From contig CAIOZS010000112.1 of NCBI GenBank assembly GCA_903862845.1, positions 1-62,220 of the forward strand: DNA of 62,220 bases, in the 5' to 3' direction. The position numbers and the translations under genes are program-made. A model generated the notes under the pieces. That model did no database searches and was not told the origin of the DNA. It was given only the letters and a program-made list of their open reading frames with translations. The stretch is from an uncultured Thermoleophilia bacterium (GTDB taxonomy: Bacteria; Actinomycetota; Thermoleophilia; UBA2241). Shown here one piece after another: positions 1-7,318 of the stretch (position 1 is the first letter of the stretch; every line of letters starts with the position of its first letter).

Positions 1-303
1 ATGGCCGATCAGCTCACGGAGGACGCGGAGGTCCACGTGGCCGACGGTCGCCCCGAGGATGTTCACGATCCCTCGGCTGGGATGGCGCAGGCCGGCGGCG
101 ACATCGAGCACGGTGGACTTGCCGGCGCCGTTCGGGCCGAGGACGGCCCACTGCTCGCCGGCGCCGACTTCCCACGACACATCGGTGAGAATGGGCTGAC
201 GTCGGCGCAGGCGCTCGTCCCACTCCCAGACGGTGACGTCGGAGAGAGCGAGCGCAATTGGGGCGCCGGCATCGCCGGGAGCGCAAGCGGGCAGGCCGGC
301 CAT
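1..303 (-). CDS. ABC transporter ATP-binding protein, N-terminal part (cut by window edge)
   Basis: The first 101 codons of a nucleotide-binding subunit that energises an ABC transporter. The Walker A motif GPNGAGKST lies at residues 56-64, preceded by the usual beta-strand region (DVTVWEWDE, then an insertion before ILTDVSWEV). The Q-loop, signature, Walker B and H-loop lie beyond the window edge, so substrate and class cannot be assigned. The ATG start is 4 bases after the stop of the HAD gene on the same strand, which makes it the most distal visible gene of the purine operon. The overlapping plus-strand open frames here are Arg/Pro-rich shadows. Confidence 0.85.
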   Translation of the reverse strand, partial: MAGLPACAPGDAGAPIALALSDVTVWEWDERLRRRQPILTDVSWEVGAGEQWAVLGPNGAGKSTVLDVAAGLRHPSRGIVNILGATVGHVDLRVLRELIGH

Positions 304-307
304 GCGT

Positions 308-1408
308 TCAGCCGAGGCGGGCGGCGCGCTCGCCGCGGACGCTCCGCCGCATCGCGGCGGAGGCCTCGGCGAGGGCGGCGCGCTCCTCGGCCACAAGACC
401 GACGCGGGCGCGCGCCCGGCCGGTCGGCTTCTCGCCTGTTCGCGTCTTCGGCCACGCACGGACGGCCGCCTCGACGCGGTCGCGGCCGCCGCCGGCGAAG
501 GCCTGCGCCAGCTCGGCGGCCACCGCCGCGTCGGGGCTCGCGGCCGCGAACTCGGCCGCCTCCAAAGCGTAGCCGTTGCCGTTGAAGCTCAGCGAGACGC
601 CGCCCCAGGCCTTGACGGCCGCGAGCGGCGGCGCGTCGGTGATCGAGTCGCCGACGTACATCACGCCGGCGCCGGCGACGCCCTGCGCGGCGACGATCTC
701 CAGCAGCGCGGCGAGCTTCATGCCCCCGCCCACGGGGCGCACGGCGGCCACCAGCGCGCCGCTCACGCGGCCGGTCATCTGCGTCCAGAAGAGGTCGTCC
801 AAGCGCGCTACCGTCACGGCATCGGCGGGCGCGAGATCGCCGGGCGCACGCGCCCCTTCGGGGATCTCGATGAGGCCGCGCTCCAGCACGCGGGCGGCTT
901 CGTCGCGCAGCCAGGCCTTCTCTTCCTCGGGCATCGCCCACGCGTCCAGGCTCATCTCCGTGCAGCGCACGTTGGCCGGAGGAAAGCCGGAGAGCCTGCA
1001 GAGCGCCTTGAGGTAGGGCGTGTACGAGGTCGAGATGATGAAGGCCGGCAGAAGCGCCGCGATGCCATGCAGCGCCTCGAGCGCCCCGGGCACCATGAGC
1101 ACGCCCTCGGCGCTGAACGCCTCAACGCCCTCGTCGGTGACCTCAAAGGCCTTGAGAAACGGCGGCAGCAGCCGCAACGTGTCGCCGGCGTTGTAGCCGG
1201 GCCTGCGCAGCACGTCGGCGAGGAAGTCGTCGTACCTGCTGAGCCGCGCGAAGAGCTCAGCGCCGCCCGGGATGAAGTGCGCGGCGATCTCCTGGGCGTT
1301 GTCGTTCTTGGTAAGCGGGCCCTCGCAGTCGGTCACGTAGGCGCGGCGCGGCGCCGGGCCGGCGCCGGCCGCGGCGCCGGCGGCAGGGCCGGGACTCCCC
1401 GCGCTCAT
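308..1408 (-). CDS. HAD-superfamily phosphatase-like protein (COG4030/EhaR-like)
   Basis: A 366-residue protein with HAD-type motifs: an N-terminal TDCEGPLTKND block (nucleophile Asp27 after an Ala/Gly-rich leader) and a late YVGDSITDAPPL block matching the Mg-binding motif. From memory, the N-terminal block and following ISRYDD-like stretch (here LSRYDDFLADV) resemble archaeal proteins annotated as COG4030 or energy-converting hydrogenase A subunit R; this is recall, not a search. The last ~80 residues are an Arg/Ala-rich tail. Its ATG overlaps the stop of the purN-like gene (ATGA), so the two are probably translationally coupled. Substrate unknown; a phosphatase acting on a nucleotide or sugar phosphate would fit the context. 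Confidence 0.75.
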   Translation of the reverse strand: MSAGSPGPAAGAAAGAGPAPRRAYVTDCEGPLTKNDNAQEIAAHFIPGGAELFARLSRYDDFLADVLRRPGYNAGDTLRLLPPFLKAFEVTDEGVEAFSAEGVLMVPGALEALHGIAALLPAFIISTSYTPYLKALCRLSGFPPANVRCTEMSLDAWAMPEEEKAWLRDEAARVLERGLIEIPEGARAPGDLAPADAVTVARLDDLFWTQMTGRVSGALVAAVRPVGGGMKLAALLEIVAAQGVAGAGVMYVGDSITDAPPLAAVKAWGGVSLSFNGNGYALEAAEFAAASPDAAVAAELAQAFAGGGRDRVEAAVRAWPKTRTGEKPTGRARARVGLVAEERAALAEASAAMRRSVRGERAARLG

Positions 1409-2214
1409 GGCCTCGCGACCTCCGCCTCGACCGGCTCGGTGAGGTCGAGGGGCAGGCGCGTAGATTCCGCGAACACCGCCCCCGCCGCGGTGTTGAGCTT
1501 GCCCTGCGCGAACTGGCAGAGAGTCTGGTACAGCAGGGGGATCTCGCGGACCTCGCCGCGCCGGCGGATCTCGGCGAACAGCGGCTCGCTCTCGCCCTCG
1601 GCGGCAGCGATCTCGGCGACGCTCATCGTCTTACGCTTCTCGCGGAACTGCGCCCAGAGAGGATCCCAGCCCGCGCCGCGCAGCGAGAAGCGGCAGAAGG
1701 CCACCACTGGGCCGCGGTCGAGCTGCGCGGTGCCGAGGTGGACCATCGCGCCCGTCTCGCCGGCCTCCTCCTCGAGCAGATCCCAGATGACCTTCTGCCA
1801 AGTCCCCGTGGGGCCGCCGGGTAGCGCCGGATGGAGGTTGAGGATGGCGAACTTGCGGCACATGGCCGGGCTGGCGATGAGCATGTACCCGGCCATCACG
1901 AGGAGGCCGAGCCGGTACGGCACCAGGAGGCCCATCACGCCGCGGTGGTACTCGTCGCGCCACTCGGTCCGCTCGACGCCGAGCGCCTGCGCCGCCTTCC
2001 AGCTCGCGGCGCTCGACAGCGCGATCAAAGGCAAGTCGAGGCGCTCCACGATCTGGATGAAACGGTCGCTCTCCGGTTCCTCCCCCGGCTCGCGATCGCA
2101 GAACACGGCGGCGATGTCGAGGGGGACGCCGTCCTGCTGGGCGCGCGCCACGACGTCGGCGAGGAGGTTGCAGGCCGCCTGGTCGCGACCGCTGGACAGC
2201 CAGCCGATCCTCAC
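1405..2214 (-). CDS. purN: PurN-like phosphoribosylglycinamide formyltransferase
   Basis: A 269-residue formyltransferase-fold protein expected to transfer a formyl group from 10-formyl-THF to GAR in purine synthesis. It starts with RIGWLSSGRDQAACNLL, corresponding to the phosphate-binding N-terminus of PurN, and has the Asn-His pair of the active site in ILNLHPALPGGPTGTWQ. That segment differs from the classical HPSLLP, so this is a divergent clade and may act on another substrate. The GTG start at 2214 overlaps the TGA of the PfkB gene (GTGA), and its own stop overlaps the HAD start. Position in the pur operon supports the assignment. Confidence 0.75.
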   Translation of the reverse strand: MRIGWLSSGRDQAACNLLADVVARAQQDGVPLDIAAVFCDREPGEEPESDRFIQIVERLDLPLIALSSAASWKAAQALGVERTEWRDEYHRGVMGLLVPYRLGLLVMAGYMLIASPAMCRKFAILNLHPALPGGPTGTWQKVIWDLLEEEAGETGAMVHLGTAQLDRGPVVAFCRFSLRGAGWDPLWAQFREKRKTMSVAEIAAAEGESEPLFAEIRRRGEVREIPLLYQTLCQFAQGKLNTAAGAVFAESTRLPLDLTEPVEAEVARP

Positions 2215-3215
2215 GCCGCGCCCCCTCGCGCCACGTGACCGTCTTCGCCGAGCTCCTCCGCCAGTCGCGACCGCCACGCCGCGGCGTCCGGGTACGTGCT
2301 GCGCCCGACGCCGGCGATGCCGCGACTGGCGGCCCACGCGGCGAGGCGCCCGGCGCCGGCGAGCCCGACCTGCTCGATCATGCCGGCGAAGAAGCCGGCG
2401 GCGAAGAGGTCGCCGGCGCCGGTAACGTCGACAACCTCGGCCGGTAGCGGCGGCACGTAGAGATCGACGCGGCGGCCGACGAGCCTGGCCCCTCGGCCGC
2501 CCATCTTGCAGACCACGAGGCCGACACCCGCATTGAGAAGGAAGTCCAGCGACTCCGGGAGCGAGAGGCCGCAGAGCATCTCGAGCTCCCTCTCTGTGGC
2601 GAACAGGTAGGCGCAGCGGTTGAGGATCGGCATGAAGCGCTTGACGCCCTTGCGCGCGTAGATCTCGCCGGGGTCGAAGGTGACCTCGGTGTCGGCCGGC
2701 AGGCGCTCGAGCAGCGCGAGCTGCGCCGCGAGCGGCCCATCGCCGACGAAGCTCGTGAAGTGGGCGAAGCGCGCCTTCGGGGTTCGCCTCGGCAGGTCGC
2801 CCGGCGCGAACGCGTCGTTGGCGGCCGGCCACACAAGGTTGCGGCGCTCGCCGTTCTCGTCGAGCAGCACGTACACGCGGCCGGTCTCGCCGGCGCGCGC
2901 CACCTGGCGCACCTCTGCCGGGGCGAGCTCTCTGAGAAGGTACAGACCGTCGTCGTCCGCGCCCACCCGCCCGACCATGGCGGCCCGGTAGCCCAGGCGC
3001 GCGAGCGCGTGGGCCGTGTTGGCCGCCTGCCCGCCGCCGGAGCGCGTGGGCGGGACGCGCGCGAGCGCTTCGTCGACGGCGCGGCGCACGTTGGCGTCCA
3101 TGAGCTGCTCGCTGCCGGGAGCACCGAGCTCGTCCCACAGCGAAAAGGAGCGCGGAAGGCGGTAGACCAGATCGACGTTCAGGGCGCCGCAGCCGATGAG
3201 GTCGAGCGACCTCAC
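2211..3215 (-). CDS. PfkB-family carbohydrate/nucleoside kinase
   Basis: A 334-residue ribokinase-type kinase. The N-terminal DLIGCGALNVDLVY and GGGQAANTAHALARLG (substrate-binding Gly-rich loop) precede the C-terminal PfkB signature DVTGAGDLFAAGFFAG, which holds the catalytic Asp and anion hole. It phosphorylates a sugar, nucleoside or related alcohol; the exact substrate cannot be read from the sequence. The GTG start overlaps the purM stop by 4 bases and its stop overlaps the purN-like start, so it is locked into the purine operon. An adenosine, inosine or ribose kinase role in purine salvage is a reasonable guess only. Confidence 0.85.
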   Translation of the reverse strand: MRSLDLIGCGALNVDLVYRLPRSFSLWDELGAPGSEQLMDANVRRAVDEALARVPPTRSGGGQAANTAHALARLGYRAAMVGRVGADDDGLYLLRELAPAEVRQVARAGETGRVYVLLDENGERRNLVWPAANDAFAPGDLPRRTPKARFAHFTSFVGDGPLAAQLALLERLPADTEVTFDPGEIYARKGVKRFMPILNRCAYLFATERELEMLCGLSLPESLDFLLNAGVGLVVCKMGGRGARLVGRRVDLYVPPLPAEVVDVTGAGDLFAAGFFAGMIEQVGLAGAGRLAAWAASRGIAGVGRSTYPDAAAWRSRLAEELGEDGHVARGGAA

Positions 3216-4291
3216 AGCTTGAGCTCGCCCCGATATCGCACCGCCGCGCCATCGCCGCGCGGCATCACTTCGCCAACCACGTGTGCCTCAAGCCCGGCCT
3301 TCTGGATCACGAGGATGTTCTTCTCGACGTGAGCCGGGTCCATTGCCACCACCATGCCGAGCCCGCAGTTGAACGTGTTCAGCATCTCCGCGGCCCTGAC
3401 GCCCAGAGAATGCAGCCAGCTGAAGACGGGCCCGGCAGGCCACGCGCCCAGGTCGATCTCTGCCGCCAGAGCGTCCGGAACGGCACGCCCGACGTTGTCG
3501 GGGAAGCCGCCGCCGGTGATGTGGGCGGCGGCGTGCACGCCGCCGGCATGCCCCAGGTCGTGCAGCACGGGGCTATAGATGATGGTGGGCAGAAGCAGAA
3601 CCTCGCCGACGGATGCCTTGGGGCCGGCGTGCACGCAGAAGGCCCCGCCCTCGCTGAGGAACTTGCTGTGCACGTCGATGGCATGCTCCTTCAGCAGATG
3701 CCGCACCAGGCTGAAACCGTTGGAGTGCAGGCCGCTGGAGCAGATGCCGACGAGCACGTCGCCGTCCGCAACGAGGTTCGGCCCCCACAGCTCGTCGCGC
3801 TCCGCAAGGCCGACGGCAAAGCCGGCCATGTCGAAGTCGCCGTCCGGAAACTGCCCGGGGTGCTCGGCGGTCTCGCCGCCGAGAAGCACGCACTGCGCCA
3901 GCCGACAGCCCTCGTCCACTCCGGCGACGATCTCGGCGACCTCCTCGGGCACGACCTTGCCGACCACGAGATAGTCGAGGAAGAACAGCGGAACGGCGCC
4001 ACAGGCCGACACGTCGTTGACGCTCATGGCGACCAGGTCGATGCCGATGGTGCCAAGTTTGCCCATGGCACGGGCGAGCTCGATCTTGGTACCCACGCCG
4101 TCGGTCCCGGCCACCAGTACCGGGTCTTTGAGCTTCGGCAGCCGCATCGCTCCGCCGAAGCCGCCGAGACCGCCGAGCACCAACGGGTGCTGCGTGCTCT
4201 TGAGCCGCTGCCTCATGAGGTCGACGGCGCGGTTGCCCGCCTCAACGTCGACGCCCGCCTTCTTGTACGTGAACCCCTGGTCGTCGCCCAT
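3212..4291 (-). CDS. purM: Phosphoribosylformylglycinamidine cyclo-ligase (AIR synthetase)
   Basis: A 359-residue PurM that closes the imidazole ring of AIR from FGAM using ATP, in the cytoplasm. Family landmarks are FTYKKAGVDVEAGN at the N-terminus, VAGTDGVGTKIELA, the VNDVSACGA segment and LLGGETAEHPGQF. Length is normal for the family. It lies 87 bases after cls and overlaps the next gene by 4 bases. Start at the ATG preceding GDDQGFTYKKAGVD agrees with family N-termini. Confidence 0.97.
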   Translation of the reverse strand: MGDDQGFTYKKAGVDVEAGNRAVDLMRQRLKSTQHPLVLGGLGGFGGAMRLPKLKDPVLVAGTDGVGTKIELARAMGKLGTIGIDLVAMSVNDVSACGAVPLFFLDYLVVGKVVPEEVAEIVAGVDEGCRLAQCVLLGGETAEHPGQFPDGDFDMAGFAVGLAERDELWGPNLVADGDVLVGICSSGLHSNGFSLVRHLLKEHAIDVHSKFLSEGGAFCVHAGPKASVGEVLLLPTIIYSPVLHDLGHAGGVHAAAHITGGGFPDNVGRAVPDALAAEIDLGAWPAGPVFSWLHSLGVRAAEMLNTFNCGLGMVVAMDPAHVEKNILVIQKAGLEAHVVGEVMPRGDGAAVRYRGELKL

Positions 4292-4378
4292 CGCGCTCCC
4301 CCGTCAGTGTGACGGTGCCAGTCTACGTCGCAGGTCACCTTCGCCGCCAGCAGCGAGGGAGAGCCCCCTCCGCGAGCG

Positions 4379-5857
4379 TCAGAGCAGCCGCGAGAACAGC
4401 CGGTACACGGAGTTGCGGAACCTGACCAGGCGGCCGAGCGCGAGGACGTCCTCCATCGTCACCAGCGCGCTGCCTGCGATGTCGCGCTCGTACTGCTCCG
4501 CGTAGCGCGTCGCGATGCCGTCGTCGTAGAAGACCGACACCACCTCATCGTGCAGAATGATGCTGCGGATGTCCCAGTTGCAGGTGCCGATGATCGCGAG
4601 CTGGTCGTCCACGGTCACCGTCTTGGCGTGCAAAAAGCCGGCCTTGTACTGGTAGACCCGTACCCCGGCGCGAAGGAGCTGCGGGTAGTAGGCCTGCGCG
4701 GCGTAGTACGGGATCTTCTTGTCGGGTACGCCGGTCATCATGAAGCGCACGTCCACGCCGCTCGCCGCCGCCGTGCACATCGCCGTGATCAGCGGCTCGT
4801 CGGGCACGAAGTAGGGCGACTGGATCCAGATGCGCCGTCTGGCGGTGAGAAGCGCCGTGATGAAGACGTCGCGGATCGTCTTGAAGGTGGTGCCGACGCT
4901 CGAGTAGAGCACCTGCACCGGCACGCCTTCATGGCGACCATGCTCGTGCGGCGCCGGCATGTAGTCCGTCGCAAGGTCCTCCGTGCCTCCGTTGAGCAGC
5001 CACGTGGCGGCGAAGAGCATCAGGTACGGCGCGACCACGGGGCCGGTCATGCGAAAGTGCGTGTCGCGCCAGACGGCGAAGCGCGGACCGCCGTCGATGT
5101 ACTCCTGACCCATGTTCATGCCGCCGCTGTAGACGACCTCGGCGTCGACGATCGCCATCTTCATGTGGTTGCGGTAGTTGATCTGCGGCAACCTCTTGTA
5201 GCAGGGGGCGACGGTGGCGCCGGCGACGGCAAGCCGCTTGAGCTCGTCCTTCTTGTACGTGATGCACGAGAGCCAATCGTAGAGGATGTGGACCTGGACG
5301 CCGGCGGCCAGGCGCTCGAGCAGGACGTCCGTGACCTGGGCGGTCAGCTCGTCCTGCTCCCAGATCAGGTACATGAGGTGGATGTAGCGCTGCGCCCCGG
5401 CCATGTCGGCGAGCAAGGCCGGGAACTTGTCCGCGCCGCGTGTGTATATCTCGACGCTGTCTGCCGGCAGCGGGACGGCGCCGCCCTCGGTGCGGCCGGT
5501 CGACTCGATGCGGGCACCGGCCGTGCCGGCCAGATCGGCGACCGCCGCCTCGGTGAAGGCGGTGTTGGCCGCCGTCACGGGTACCAACGACTTGTCCGCG
5601 ACGTTTTCCAGGCGGCGCAGAATCCGCGTGCGCCTGGGCGAATCGCGACGGAAGTTGCGCCCGATGAAGAAGTACGCCACCAGGCCCAGGATGGGGAGCA
5701 GGAGGACGACGAACAGCCAGGCGAGCACGGTGCTGGGGTCGCGGTCGTCGGTGGCCAGCACGACGACCACTCCGGCGAGCGCCAGCAGGAGGAGGACGTC
5801 GAGAACCCAGAACCCGAGGCTGGCGACGCTGAAGTTGAGGATGGCGACGGAGATCAC
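4379..5857 (-). CDS. cls: Cardiolipin synthase (phospholipase D family)
   Basis: A 492-residue membrane enzyme that condenses phosphatidylglycerol into cardiolipin. Two N-terminal membrane helices (about residues 8-27 and 36-56) are followed by two HKD motifs: HMKMAIVD with SGGMNMG, and HAKTVTVD with GTCNWD. The GTG start at 5857 is 7 bases after the purF stop, with GAGAG just upstream inside purF. A longer frame upstream is only purF antiframe. A phospholipid gene inside a purine operon is unexpected; the tight spacing suggests co-transcription and probably coupling to purF. Confidence 0.93.
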   Translation of the reverse strand: MISVAILNFSVASLGFWVLDVLLLLALAGVVVVLATDDRDPSTVLAWLFVVLLLPILGLVAYFFIGRNFRRDSPRRTRILRRLENVADKSLVPVTAANTAFTEAAVADLAGTAGARIESTGRTEGGAVPLPADSVEIYTRGADKFPALLADMAGAQRYIHLMYLIWEQDELTAQVTDVLLERLAAGVQVHILYDWLSCITYKKDELKRLAVAGATVAPCYKRLPQINYRNHMKMAIVDAEVVYSGGMNMGQEYIDGGPRFAVWRDTHFRMTGPVVAPYLMLFAATWLLNGGTEDLATDYMPAPHEHGRHEGVPVQVLYSSVGTTFKTIRDVFITALLTARRRIWIQSPYFVPDEPLITAMCTAAASGVDVRFMMTGVPDKKIPYYAAQAYYPQLLRAGVRVYQYKAGFLHAKTVTVDDQLAIIGTCNWDIRSIILHDEVVSVFYDDGIATRYAEQYERDIAGSALVTMEDVLALGRLVRFRNSVYRLFSRLL

Positions 5858-5864
5858 AACTCTC

Positions 5865-7298
5865 TCAGCTCTCGCAAGCCGCCGCCGTTCCCTTCTCGAA
5901 GCGCGTCTTGCACATTGCGTATTCGTCGGGCACGGCGATGGGGTAGTCGCCGTCGAAGCAGGCGCGGCAGAACTGGCTCTTGGGCAGGCCGGTGCTGTGC
6001 TGCAACCCCTCGAGCGTGAGGTAGTGGAGGCTGGTGGCGCCGACATGGTCACGCACCTCAGCGACCGTCTTGTTGGCGGCGATGAGCTCGGCGCGGGTAG
6101 CCATGTCGATGCCGTAGTAGCAGGGATACTGGATCGGCGGCGAGCTGATGCGCAGGTGGACCTCTTTCGCCCCCGCGCTGAACAGCATCTCGACGAGCTT
6201 GCTCGTGGTGTTGCCGCGCACGATCGAGTCGTCGACGACGACGAGCCGCTTGCCGCGGATCACGGCGCTCAGCGGATTGAGCTTCATGCGGATGCCGACC
6301 TGACGAAGCTGGTCGTCGGGCTGGATGAAGGTGCGGTGCACGTAGCGGTTCTTGATGAGGCCCTCGGCGTAGGGGATGCCGGAGGCTGAGGCGTAGCCGA
6401 TGGCGGCCGGCATGCCCGTGTCGGGCACCGGGATGACGAGGTCGGCCGCGACCGGCGCCTCAAGCGCCAGGTGCTTGCCCATCTCCTGGCGGACAAGGTG
6501 AAGCGTGCGCCCAACCATCGTGCTGTCGGGCCGCGCGAAGTAGATGAACTCGAAGATGCACAGTGCCGGGCGTGAGCCCTCGAGCTCCACGCGCGCGCTG
6601 CGCAGGCCGTGCTCCTTGTCGACGATGACGATCTCGCCGGGCTGGATCTCGCGGACGAAGTCGGCGCCGATGATGTCGAGCCCGGCGGTCTCGCTGCTGA
6701 TGACGACGTGTCCCTCGTAGCTGCCGAGGCAGAGTGGACGCACGCCGTAGGGGTCGCGGAAGCCGACCAGCGCGTCGCCCGAGGCGACCGTCGCCGAGAA
6801 GGCCCCGCGGATCTTGGCGACGGCGGTGCGCACGGCGCCGAGCAGGTCGCCCTCGGCCTCGTGGGCGATGAGCGCCGTGATGACCTCGGTGTCGGTGGTG
6901 CCGGCGAACTTCACGCCCTGGCCGATGAGCTCATCGCGCAGCTCTGTGGTGTTCACCAGGTTGCCGTTGTGGCCCAGGGCGATCACGTCGCCGTTGCGGC
7001 TGCGCACCAGCGGCTGCGAGTTCTGCCAGTGGCTCGAGCCGGTCGTTGAGTAGCGCACGTGGCCGATGGCGTGCTGGCCGCTGAGGCTCTGGAGCATCTG
7101 CTCGTTGAAGACCTGGCTCACCAGGCCGAGGTCCTTGATGACCGTGATCTGGCCGTCGTCGGCCACGGCGATGCCGGCGCTTTCTTGGCCGCGGTGCTGC
7201 AGGGCGTAGAGCCCGAAGAATGTGAGGCGCGCGACGTCGCGCCCCGGCGCATGGATGCCGAAGACACCACAGCTGTCATGGAGTCGATCGTCGTGCAC
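5865..7298 (-). CDS. purF: Amidophosphoribosyltransferase
   Basis: A 477-residue PurF that makes phosphoribosylamine from PRPP and glutamine, the first committed step of purine synthesis. The proposed GTG start gives a propeptide of about 9 residues before DSCGVFGIH, where the Cys becomes the N-terminal glutaminase nucleophile after cleavage. The PRPP-binding loop is VVVDDSIVRGNTTSK. Cysteines in SPPIQYPCYYGID and SQFCRACFDGDYP, with others nearby, indicate the oxygen-sensitive [4Fe-4S] cluster of Bacillus-type PurF. It starts 20 bases after purL and leads directly into cls. Confidence 0.96.
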   Translation of the reverse strand: MHDDRLHDSCGVFGIHAPGRDVARLTFFGLYALQHRGQESAGIAVADDGQITVIKDLGLVSQVFNEQMLQSLSGQHAIGHVRYSTTGSSHWQNSQPLVRSRNGDVIALGHNGNLVNTTELRDELIGQGVKFAGTTDTEVITALIAHEAEGDLLGAVRTAVAKIRGAFSATVASGDALVGFRDPYGVRPLCLGSYEGHVVISSETAGLDIIGADFVREIQPGEIVIVDKEHGLRSARVELEGSRPALCIFEFIYFARPDSTMVGRTLHLVRQEMGKHLALEAPVAADLVIPVPDTGMPAAIGYASASGIPYAEGLIKNRYVHRTFIQPDDQLRQVGIRMKLNPLSAVIRGKRLVVVDDSIVRGNTTSKLVEMLFSAGAKEVHLRISSPPIQYPCYYGIDMATRAELIAANKTVAEVRDHVGATSLHYLTLEGLQHSTGLPKSQFCRACFDGDYPIAVPDEYAMCKTRFEKGTAAACES

Positions 7299-7318
7299 GG
7301 CGCTCGTCCGGTCGCTCG

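Noticed and set aside
1..585. Long plus-strand open frame over the ABC ATPase and HAD gene ends
   Set aside because: Arg/Pro/Gly-rich without family pattern; the minus strand carries Walker A and HAD motifs.
233..2425. 730-codon plus-strand frame
   Set aside because: Antisense shadow of the HAD and purN-like genes, as expected in very GC-rich DNA.
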